Part shown: positions 36,401 through 46,866 of the stretch, piece after piece
How the letters are laid out: each line of letters opens with the position of its first letter
How positions within the stretch are numbered: the stretch's first letter is position 1
DNA from: Tetracentron sinense
Taxonomy: Eukaryota > Streptophyta > Magnoliopsida > Trochodendrales > Trochodendraceae
DNA length: 64,000 nt
Direction: 5' to 3'
NCBI GenBank assembly: GCA_015143295.1
Contig: CM026571.1
Coordinates: 6,157,501-6,221,500 of the forward strand
The notes under the pieces: generated by a model
The model's database searches: none
Told to the model about the DNA's origin: nothing
The model's input: only the letters and a program-made list of their open reading frames with translations
Program-made: the position numbers and the translations under genes

Positions 36401-39400
36401 AGGTTATGATATCAAATCTGCTTGCTCAGTTAAGATCTCAACCAGAGATATTTAGTCAATGCAAATCTAATATAGATGTGATATAAAGTTACCAATAAGA
36501 CTAAGGTTTAGAGAGCAGCTTCGGTTTTCAATGCTATAATCTGGTAACGCTGTAAGCGTGCTGAGTAGCTCATGTATCCTAATATTACATAATCTTTCAT
36601 CTATTATCCCTCAGATCTGTTTGACCAATTATTATTTCGTAATTGGATCTCTCAATGGCCAACGGATGACTGGATACTATCATCGAAGGCTTGTGCAGTT
36701 TGGTGCTTGGGCTATTTAACACCAGTTCTTTCTTTCTTTTTTTCCGCTTCATTATTATCTGGTTAATAACAGTGAGCAAAATCCAACTGAGAAGTTTTTG
36801 TGCAGATCTCTCCAGGAGTCTTATATGTTGGTCTATTCAATGGAATTGGACCTATGAGAACACAATCGAAGATGGTATGAATGCATTCTGCCCTAGTTTT
36901 TTTGTAATATCTTTCCTGGTTTATGCATTTATTCCTTTACTCCATGCAATAAATGAAATAATATTACTCAAAAGTGTGAAAGTCACATCTTCATTCCACA
37001 AAGAATTGCATGTCAAACATATTCTTGGTCTAATAGGAAATTGCCATGATGGGGAACAGTTAATTTCAGTGTTATAACAAAATATTTGGTTGATCAATTC
37101 ATTGTAATGGGAAGAACTGCAAGAAAATTGAAGTATTTTGGGATTTATTCCGCAGAGCTCTCTGCTATTTGATCCAATCCTGTTGTATTGTTTCTTGATG
37201 ATATTTGTTTCCTGCTTAACTGATCCTTAAGCTTAATGGGTTACAGGTTTATATATGAGAAGCTATCTCTAAAAGCCCCACACCTATTAGTACACGTCTT
37301 TATGTTCATTTGTTTGTTTGTCACATCTGACTTTCATGACTTCCAGCCAGAAAAAGATTAATAAACTACCACTTCTTGCAATGCACAGATTAGCCGAGGC
37401 TCATCATACTCCTTCAGTGCCGACCTAAGTGTGGAAGGATGTACCACCACAGCAATGTGGGGCCCGTACTGCAACCAGACAGTTGAACCACTTTCATGCA
37501 CTCAATCAGATTTCGACCAGCATTCGAAAAATCTTTTAGATGCTGAGATGTTCAACCAGATAGCGGGAAATGTGGTTTCTTGCAGAAATTCTGGTGAGGC
37601 TTCATGCCATGGAGATGGTGAACTGAAAGTATACTCTTTGGAGGTAGTGGGGATGGCAGAACAGTTGGTGATTACGGCTACAAATGTCATATTTAACCAA
37701 ACACATGCAAATAACACAGGGGATGCCAATGGAATTGCTTTACTGTGTTATGCTCGAAATGGTGCAATGCCATTGAAGACTTTGCATGATTACTCAGGTG
37801 ACATAAGTAAAGCTCCTCTAGTTATCAAGTCACCAAAGGTCGGCCACTGGTACATCACTATTGAGCCTGTTGATCAGTCAAAAGTTCTTGGAGGGATGCA
37901 GGACAAGAATATAACATCTGATATTTGCTATTCCATGGAGTGGGAATTACTTGAATGTCCTGTGGGAAAGGCTGGACCAAACTGTACATGGGAGAGATAT
38001 ATGCTTCAGGTGCGATTATTGATGAATTTACATTCTCTGCATCTCTCTTTTTTCTTGTAGGTTTTTTACTTTTTTCATCTTTTGCCATATGAATTCCTAT
38101 ATACAGTTGTTTCTTAACAATCTTAGTAACTTTTTATATGAACACGTGATCTACAAAAACTGATCTATCTATCATAATCAGAAGCTCACCTTCAACTTGG
38201 GAATCACTTGGAGGCCTGGGTGAGCCAACTTAGAGGAGTCACTGTGGTGTCTTCGAATTGCCATGAAAATCTATTATGAGTGATGAACCTGTGTAATCTC
38301 TTGGGGATAGAGAAACTAATTACAAGTTTTTAGGAGGAAATATGATGAAAAGATAATTATATAATTTCTGCTAACATGTCAATGTTCATTAATTCTTAAT
38401 GGGTATTTTAAGTGTGTGTCTGAATACAGCTTATTTTACTGAGTAATTTAATGATAAGAATGTTTGTTATCTGCAGGCAGTTCTTAGGAAAAATCCATCT
38501 GTTCCTTTTGAGTCTTATTATTTGCCATTTGGTGAAAATACATCCTTGAAGTCAGCTAGTTTCCTTCTAGAGCCCCTTTTAAGCAACTCCTCAATTGGGG
38601 ACAACTCAGATGTTGCTTGGACTTACTTTCTTCTGGACATACCTCATGGCGCTGCTGGAGGAAATATACACGTCCAACTTATGTCAGATACAAATATGAG
38701 TTATGAAATATATACCCGATTTGGCGGATTACCATCTCTCGAAACCTGGGATTACTATTACGCAAACAGTACAAGCAGTAGCAATGACTCCATGTTTTTC
38801 AAAGTGTATGATTCAAGCAAAGAAAGTGTTAATTTATATATCTTATATGCTAGAGAAGGAACCTGGGGTTTCGGATTGAGGCATCCGGTTCCTACTGGCA
38901 GCCCTTCCGAACATCAGACTACGATGTCTATTTCAGTTGAAAAATGCCCAAAACGGTGCTCCGCTCATGGGACATGCAAGTCTGTTGCGGATGAAAGTGG
39001 ATTAACTATGTACAGGTTATATATTAAGCCCTTCTGTTCTATCGCAGCCTCTTAACCAATTAGTCCTTACTTATTCTTCCTGATGAACCCTTTATGTGCT
39101 AATTTTCCTGATTCTTCTAATTAACCGGTTTCTGAACCCATTATGGGCTAATCTTTCTTGATTCTTCTTATTAACCGGTGTTTCTTTCTCAGCTACTGCT
39201 CCTGTGACCGGAACCATGGAGGCTTTGACTGCAGCATTGAAATCGTATCACGTCAAGGTAAATCTCAAATTTAAATTATGTGTAGGACAGACTTTAAGCT
39301 GGTCCTAATACCTGTTTTTTTATTTATTATATTGTAGTTCTTTTTCCTGGTGTCTTCCAGTGTAGTCAAAATGTGGCCTAGGCAATGCCTAGGCCACCTG

Positions 39401-42384
39401 TTAGTTGTTACACGCGTATGTTTAGTCCCACACCAGCCATGTATTGGGCGTTGCTGGGCCATTGTTGTGGGAGTAGGCAGCATCTAAAGTGACTAGTCAT
39501 TTTGGTTGGCAAGCGCTCCGTGACACACCGCCTCACCTGGCCAGGACCCCAACAACTTAGAACATAATCTAGGCGGGCACTCACTCAATCTTATATAATA
39601 TTATGTAATATAAACAGAAAATAAAATTTTGGTCGCCTAGGCATCGCTTCACTTAGGGATCCCCTTATTGCCTGGGTGCTACCTAGACGCTTTGGCTACA
39701 CTGGTGTCTTCTTCCTTATAGTGCCATATCCCAACTATTTGGGGTTGGCAACATGAATCCTGTTACTCCAATATAGTCTTGAAATTATGGTTTAGGATTT
39801 ATACACTAGGAATTAGCAAATTTACACTAGCTGCTATCCTGACTTAATCCTCAATCTTCATCTGGGCTTGGGACTGGCAATGCAGCGCAGACAACGGTGC
39901 AGGCGGAGTTCAATGATGGTGCGTAAGCTGAAATTTTGAATGGAACCCTTTTCAGAAACTAGAATGTTTAAGCAAGCCGTCCATTGATCTCATAAAGAAA
40001 GGCCTGGCAGTTCCGTTTATTTATTACTTTAAAAGAAAACAGCACTGCGATTTAGATCTGCTTTCCAGTGGGTTTTCTTCTACTTGTCAAGTGATCAAAA
40101 CACGGATTCACATTTGAATCCTAGATATAGCACTCATAATTGTGCTATACATAGTTTTGTTACCTAATACGTGTTGTTGTGAAAACTAATGTAGGGCACA
40201 TATGGCAGTCAATTTCACTTATCGCATCAAATGCAGCAGCCATACTTCCTGCGTTTTGGGCCCTTCGGAACAAGGTAAGGTGCAATGGTCATGAGAACTG
40301 GATATAAGAAAATTTATAACCTCGAGCAGAAAATGTTAAAACTACAATAGATAATAAATTTTTCATAATTGGAATAGAACTATTTCCATTAGCTATTGAA
40401 AATATGTGCAACTTTCCATTTGGTTTTCTGTTGCCGGGAGGACTTATTTTGTTGCTCTGTGCAGGCATTTGCAGAGTGGGTACTTTTCACAGCTAGTGGA
40501 ATTTCTAGTGGATTGTATCATGCATGTGATGTAGGCACCTGGTGTGCTCTCTCTTTTCATGTTCTACAGGTACTTGATTGGTTCATCTAGTTTCTATATG
40601 TTAAGTATTGGGCACTCAAACAGCTATAGGAAGACGAATGGCTCTTAAATGAGGATTACCATTATATAATGAGCTCAAGCTAAGAACTTCTAAGATTTAG
40701 ATGTCAGTGGGATGTAGGACATGAAAAACACCAAGAGCATCAAAATCTTGGAAGGCGTTTGAGGATTAGTGGTGATAATATCCGTATTTAATCTCTGGAA
40801 GACCTCTATAAAGGGGCAACAAACTTTTTTCTTCTTCCAATGAACATGTGTTAGAAGTTTATATAAGTGTCAGAGAACAAACTGTGGCAATATATTCCAT
40901 AAGGGTCCGTTCTTTTGCTGAGACTTACAAAGCTTGACACTTTACAAGCTTGAGACTTTAAGTGCTTGATTTTGCATGTCTCTTTTTTTCTTTTGTAATT
41001 TGCGAGACTTTTAAAAGCCGCAAAATGAGAGATTTCAGGTCTCAAAAAATATGGAGGGACTTGAAGTCTAATGATGATAGAATTTTAATTTATTTAAATC
41101 TTGCACTCAAAAGTCAAAAGATCAAAAAAGACTTGCAAAACCAGGCACTTAAAGTCTCCAAACTTGCAAAGTGCTGAGCTTTGTAAGTCTCAGCAAAAGA
41201 ACAGATCCTAACCCTATTTTTGGTTGCCGAGAAAATAAGTGAAACGAGAGAAAAGAAAAGAAAATTGGACAAAATACAACTAAGAACTGTATTAGTAATC
41301 CAAACTTTTCTTTTCTTTTCCATGTTTACACCTATTTTCTCAACAACCACCCTAAGGAATTTTCAATATAAACCATATAATAGGTTGTAAAATCCATTAC
41401 CTGTACTTACTTTCTGTCCTGGTATATATGCGTTCTGCTCACATTTTATTTATTGCAGTTTAAGCTCTTATTTCAAATTATTAGTTAACAGAGTTAACTG
41501 GGATCTGGTTTCAGTTTATGGACTTTTGGCTTTCTTTCATGGCCGTGGTGAGCACTTTCGTGTACCTAGCTGCTATTGATGAAGTTACGAAAAGGACAAT
41601 TCATACAATTGTATCGATTCTGACAGCCCTCATGGCTATAACTAGCGCAACCAGGTACTGAAACTTATTTATTAGTGTCTTTATCAGTTATAGTGGGTTT
41701 TAACCCCGTTTGAATCTGCAGGTCCGCCAATATCAGTCTTGTCATAGCCATTGGGGCTATAGGTCTTCTTATTGGATGGCTGATAGAGTTCTTTACTACA
41801 TTTAAGTCAAATTCCTGGTCACTAAGACCCTTATTAGATATTCTTCGAAGGTATGTTCCTTTACGCTATCAAAATCACCAAGATAGTTTTAAATTATCTT
41901 TGTCCATTGATTTTGTGCTGCATATGGGTATATTTATCTGGTGCTTCTGTATCTTGTTTCTGTTCTTAGCTGCAGATGGCAAGATATTAAAGCGTGGCCC
42001 CTTAATCTTATAAAGACGTTACTTAAACGTTTCCGCTGGCCTTTTGTAATCTTGGGTTTAGCTGCATTATTTATGGCTGCAGTAAGCTGGAAACTGGAAA
42101 CCGGTGAAAGTTACTGGATTTGGCACAGGTACAATGAGATAATTGGAATGATCTCTCTCTCACTTATTACCTCCCTCTCTCTTCCTCATGTTTTAAGTGT
42201 ACAACGGTTTTGCAGTTTGTGGCACTTCACCATATACACATCTTCCTTCTTCTTCCTCTGCTCAAAAGCAACTATTGTAAAGAGTGACAATCAAGGAAGC
42301 TCAGATACAAACTATCAATTAACACGTCAGGATTCATTCTCAATAGGCGAATCAAGAGAGAGGACAGATGTTCACCAGGTGTGA
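33492..42384 (+). CDS. TMEM8/PGAP6-like multi-pass membrane hydrolase with EGF-like domain, 14 exons, 845 aa
   Basis: Exons: 33492-33675, 35340-35398, 35694-35802, 36238-36347, 36806-36874, 37389-38009, 38477-39015, 39193-39257, 40195-40274, 40465-40569, 41515-41654, 41722-41850, 41970-42128, 42216-42384. All are GT-AG and sum to 2538 nt in frame. Order of parts: signal peptide (about 1-32), a large extracellular region, an EGF-like cysteine cluster (about 541-580, CPKRCSAHGTC...YCSCDRNHGGFDC), and a membrane domain of about seven spans (586-810). The CREST-superfamily active-site pattern is complete: S627-x3-H631, D650, H789-x3-H793. Animal PGAP6/TMEM8A is a GPI-specific phospholipase A2 at the cell surface, so a similar lipid-trimming role is plausible, though unproven in plants. 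Introns 8 and 10 hold MITEs. A (GA)n leader lies at 33378-33391. Confidence 0.88.
39358..39703. mobile_element. hAT MITE inside intron 8, with perfect 8-bp target duplication
   Basis: CAGTGTAGTCAAA at the left pairs with TTTGGCTACACTG at the right. GTGTCTTC flanks both sides (39350-39357 and 39704-39711). Inside the left end is a near-perfect hairpin GTGGCCTAGGCA...TGCCTAGGCCAC (39373-39397). A solo LTR is nested within. Confidence 0.88.
39406..39525 (+). mobile_element. Solo LTR of the TRIM-like family, nested in the hAT MITE
   Basis: It runs TGTTACACGCG...CTCCGTGACA and matches the LTRs at 30719-31085 through GTGGGAGTAGGCAGCATCTA and TTTTGGTTGGCAAGCGCT. Only one LTR is present. CACCTG occurs on both sides (39395-39400 and 39534-39539), so the true insert may be slightly longer (39401-39533). 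Confidence 0.65.
40913..41208. mobile_element. PIF/Harbinger MITE in intron 10
   Basis: The left end GGGTCCGTTCTTTTGCTGAG and the complement of the right end (GGATCTGTTCTTTTGCTGAG) match over more than 60 bp, and TAA flanks both sides (40910-40912, 41209-41211). A relative is in an intron of the CRCK gene (58783-59116). Confidence 0.85.
41212..41352. mobile_element. Second Harbinger-type MITE, directly adjoining the first
   Basis: TTGGTTGCCGAGAAAATA near the left end pairs with ATTTTCTCAACAACCACCC at the right, and TAA lies on both sides (41209-41211, 41353-41355). The first TAA is shared with the neighbouring MITE, so one inserted into the target duplication of the other. It is related to 14421-14545. 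Confidence 0.72.
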
Positions 42385-44782
42385 GCTCCAAGGGGACGTA
42401 AATTTTTGTCGGGAAATATAGCTTTAGAGTACAAGTAAGACACTTGGACCACATCGGCGGCAGGTTGTGGAGTATAAAAGTCATACAGCTCTCTCCCTCT
42501 TTCTCCCCAAACTCTTGTAAATTTCTCAAGTTCTGGCTTTCTGGGAGATGCATATCTAGTATTAATATTTATCTACCTGGAAACAAATCTGAGGGAAATG
42601 GACAGTGCAAGGAAACTAATGGTATTGACAGTTACAAGGGCAATAGAACAGAAAGAAGATACAGAAGTAGAAGTCTATACTCTATAGTGGCCTGGTAAAT
42701 TATCAGGATTATACTTGTACTTTTTTTTAAATTTATAATTACAATTAGTTGGAAATTGGAAATACATAAACTGGTTTACTTTATGTTTACATTAGATTAT
42801 TTGTAGTATGCCCCTTGAATGGCTATGATAAAGCTTGGCAGTACAGTTCATAGTTCGGGTCTTTAAGTTGCTCACGATGTGGCTGTGGCAGTGGCAGCGG
42901 CAGCAGTGGCGCTCATAGTTCACATTAGTTGCCCGCCCATGGTGCACATGCAGAATGGACCCCCTTTGTTACGGGATGATTGTAATATTCTGCATTTTTT
43001 TCTATGTTCAGAAAATAATGAGGCATATGTATGTGAGTACTTGAAATACATTGATTACGTAATGCGAAGGCTACTTTTGGTTGCATTTCTGAACGTTTAC
43101 AGGCTAAGAATGTTTTTCCATCATAAAAACATGCTAAAACTAGGGCTGCACTCAAGCCAAGTTAGCTCATCCACTTGGCTTGGATCATTCAAGCCAATCT
43201 GAAGTTGGCCTTACAGGCTGGAACGAACCAAATCAAGCTTTTTATTTGAGCTCGAACGTTTAAACAAGTCAAGTTGAAGCCAGACCCTATTTGATTCGGT
43301 TGGGCTCGTTTTGACTTGAGCTCGGCTCGAAATATATATATACACTATTTTTTTAGTATTTATATTATTACAAAACAATATTTTTAACTTTTGTACCGTA
43401 GATTATGATAAATATTAATTTACAATAAATAAAATGAAGAGATAATAATAGCAAAGTTTCTGACCCTAACTTTTTACACTTCATACTCAAGGACTACTCC
43501 CAATTTTTTTTTTGTAGTTTCTTGTATTATAATTTAATAATAAAGGCTTTTATTAAAATCATATAAAATTAAACAATAATTCCATGAATCAAGCTTTAGC
43601 CAACCTGAGCTTGGCTTGGCTTGAATAAATTTGAGGTCGAATGGAGCTCAATTTTCAATGAAAATCAAGGTGGCAGCCTTGTAATTATTGAAAAATAAAG
43701 TAACGTTTTTGTAAAATCATTTGTACATCATTATTTTTTTTATAGGTAATCAAAAGCTTCAAGGAAGAGAAAAAAAAAAGACTCAAAGATTTACAAAGAT
43801 TTAACCAACAATATAAACTACAAGAGCTAGACAATATAAATTACAAGAAGCAATAAAGGAAACCCCGACTTAACGAGGGAAGTTTTAGACCTCTCACCCA
43901 ACTACTTGCGTCCCTAATTGAACCCAATCCATCATAAGCTCACAAACCCGGTGAATAACTTACAAAGGAAGCAAAGAAGAAGAATCAAATATACGCCTAT
44001 TTCTCTCTTTCTAGATGGACTAAGCAATAGCCCCTCTCGAAGAATCGTCCAAAAGTGATCCAAAATGGATCGAATAAGCCCAACTGCTAGTAAAACAAGA
44101 AGCCCTGGTCACAAGATTCCCACCATTTCAAGGCCAAAATGGGAGAGATCCATCAAATCGTTTTCGAGCAGAACCTTCCACATATTTAACAGTTCAACCT
44201 TGGTTGAGTGTGCCTATGGCTGGCGCTACTCGCTTGACCCGGGACCAAGCCCCAGGAGGGTGTGATGTAGGAAAACCCACCTGACCACTAACCTTGAACA
44301 AATACTAACCTGGCTAATTGGGGTTGTGGCCTAATGGTATATGGATCACCACCACCCCACCCCCCTTCCCTCCCCAAAATAAAAAACCAAAATAATAATA
44401 ATAATAAATACTCCTCATTTTAGTGTATTATAATGACAATTTTGTAATTATGGAAAAAAAATTATTTTGTAAAATTACCCTTATCTCTCTCTATTATTAC
44501 AACAGTGCCACTGCCAAACTGAAAAGGAGAGTTCCATGAAGCAGAGCTCCCCTCAAAATTAGTCTCCATATTAAAACAATTTTTTGGGGGATTAAGAACA
44601 AGAAAAAGAGCATACCTTACGTCTGATCTTGTGTGTTTGAATTACTTCTTTAACCCAAAAAACAGAATAAGAGAAAGAGCCATACACTTCCCGCCCCTAT
44701 TCTCTGGGAACTTTATAAGGCCAAAAGTTTCACTGAAAACGTTTCTCATGAAACCAAACATAGCCTAAGTTTTCAATGATTT
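42385..44782. other. Region between the TMEM8-like gene and the foldback element
   Basis: The first 300 bp are presumably the 3' UTR. At 43141-43681 a segment opening CTAGGGCTGCACTCAAGCCA and closing ATCAAGGTGGCAGCCTTG, with inverted GAGCTC/CTTGGCTTG blocks, looks like a diverged hAT-type MITE without a clear target duplication. At 43732-44270 a T-run-led segment could be the complement of a retrotransposon 3' end, but no domain is legible. I see no gene. Confidence 0.35.
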
Positions 44783-45948
44783 GGGGTTTTTCCCGGATTG
44801 CCCCTTTAGTATGGGGTTCTTCCCCAAATAATCAGGTTTTGAAAACCCTTCTCTAAATGCCCTTATCATCAATTTTCTATAATTCCGTATTTATGAAAAA
44901 TCTTAAATACCCCTCCACTGATTTTGAAAGAAAAAGAAAAAGAAGGAGAGAGATTTAGGTTCGTGGATGAGAGATCTTTGTTCCTACCCTATTTCCGGCT
45001 AGAGTTCTTCATTCCAAGAAGAAGAAGAAGATACGTACGTGGATGAGATGAATGAAGCTCATCCACTCCCCTCATCTTCCAAATACCCCTCAATTACATC
45101 TATACTGATTTTGAAAGAAGAATAATAATAAAAAAATGAAAAAATTGCAAAACTCTGAGTTTCCCGAAATTTTTTGCACATAGGATTAATACAATGTATC
45201 GACCTCGTGCATTTTATGCATCGACCCCTGCAAAATGCATCGACCGCGTACAAAATGCACTAGGTTGATGCAATGTATCGACCTCGTGCAAAATGCATCG
45301 ACCGCATACAAAATGCATTAAGTTGATACAATGCATCGACCTCGTGCATTTTATGCATCGACCTTGTGCAAAATGCACTATGTTGATGCAATACATCGAC
45401 CTCGTGCATTTTATGCATCGACCCCGTGCAAAATGCATCGACTGTCGTCTTCAAGCTTGGAAACATGACTGTAAGTCATAGAAAATGAAAAACAAAAAAA
45501 ACACATGTAAACACATATATAACATGAAATTTAAGATTTTGAACTATAAATATAATGATTATAAACATTTTTCCATGACTTAATCATACATGGAATGATT
45601 TTTTTGAATTCATTTTTTTTAAAACATAAGAGAAAATGAGGGTTGTTCTTCGGTTAATGACGTTTTTTACGAAAAGAACATGAAAAGAACGCTCTTAGAA
45701 CAAAGATCTCTCGCCGGAAATGGGGTGGGAACGAAGTTCTCTCGTCGGAAATAGGGTGGGAACGAAGAACTCGTCGGAAATGCGATAGGGATACCTAAAG
45801 TCTTTCTTCAAATGATTTGGATAAAATGGGTAAAGTTCGCATGTGCGAATAGATGCACATGTGTGTGGGGGCATTTAGAGAAGAGTTCTTAAAACCTGAT
45901 TATTTGGGGAAGAACCCCATACTAAAGGGGCAATCTGGGAAAAATACC
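44783..45948. mobile_element. Foldback (long terminal inverted repeat) element, 1.17 kb
   Basis: The left arm (GGGGTTTTTCCCGGATTGCC, then TTTAGTATGGGGTTCTTCCC) reappears as the complement of the right arm (GGTATTTTTCCCAGATTGCC, then the same continuation). The arms are at least 85 bp and about 90% identical. Inner blocks around CGGAAATAGGGTGGGAACGA also pair loosely. No transposase. Mutator-like is the likeliest affiliation, but no convincing target duplication was seen. A minisatellite fills its middle. Confidence 0.7.
45186..45445. repeat. Minisatellite, about four units of 58-75 bp
   Basis: Each unit contains TGCAATGTATCGACCTCGTG and one or more GTGCAAAATGCA blocks (palindromic TGCATTTTATGCA variants). 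It forms spurious repetitive frames on both strands (for example repeated CTRSMH) that are not genes. Confidence 0.85.
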
Positions 45949-46866
45949 TTCAACTTTCAAGAGGTGGTCTCTCAATTGAACGGTCCAAATCAATTGTATT
46001 TATAATGAGCAGTGAGGACCACCTGTCCTGCAGAAACATAGTATCTTTTCTCCTCTGTCCAACTCACGCTCGTTGGTTATTCTTCATGTAAACCTTTCCC
46101 AACATTTCTGAGTTTTTAGCAGACAATTTTTTTATAAAAAAAAAATTAAGATTTTTTTTCCTTCCAAAATCCGTCTCTGTTTTCCATCGATCTAAGCAAG
46201 GTAAGCTTCGATCGACCGCTATTTTGTATTTATGATTTCTCTTTTTTATATTCTCTTCATTCCTTTTTAATTTCAGCTCTGTAATATCAAATTTAGGGTT
46301 AAAATCACTTCATTCTATGACTTCCAAGGTCTTGATGGATTTATTTTGATTTTATTTTAATTGAAGAGATCTATGTCAATGATGATATTTGCATCCAGCA
46401 GATCTCAATCTTTATAAAAACATGTGGTTTCTGTGTTATTTCGTGAACTTCTTTGAATTTCGATGATAAGTTTTAGCTGCTTTTTTGTTGTTGTTTTTTT
46501 CACATTTTGAGTTGAATTGGGAAGAAGAATTGATATTATGTCAAAAATTCATCTTTTCCTGAATTGTTTCTGTCGCTTTTACTGTCATCGAATCTACAGC
46601 TCAGTTCAGTGAGAATGTTTGAGAAATATTGCAAATATTGAGAAGCTTAATTTTTGCTTATTATCCTTAAATTTGAATTTAATTTTGCAGTTCAGTTTAA
46701 ATTCCTTGCAAAGATCGAGAAGCTAATTTTTTTTGCATCTTTTTAACCGCAAATTCAGCTTACTCTCAGGCTTGAAAGTACATTTTAAATTTTTATGTGG
46801 CATTTGGGTTGCTAATTTTGATACTCTTGAAGGGTTTCTAATCCTTCGACGGTTGTGTTCTGGTAG

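Noticed and set aside
36616-36720. Possible extra exon of the TMEM8-like gene (ICLTNYYFVIGSLNG...)
   Set aside because: Exon 4 joins directly to 36806 in frame and gives the family sequence (NEQ-ISPGVLYVGLFNGIGP). The extra piece would disturb it.
41969-41976. Alternative acceptor of exon 13 at the second AG (TGCAG)
   Set aside because: The first AG keeps the frame and gives LRSCRWQDIKAWP. The second would shift the frame relative to exon 12.
43732-44270. Minus-strand LINE 3' end
   Set aside because: The T run is only eight bases and no zinc-binding or RNase H motif can be read, so it was kept as unclassified.
45059-45481. Overlapping frames on both strands with repeated CTRSMH or HRPHTK peptides
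   Set aside because: They are translations of a minisatellite with no domain and no splice context.
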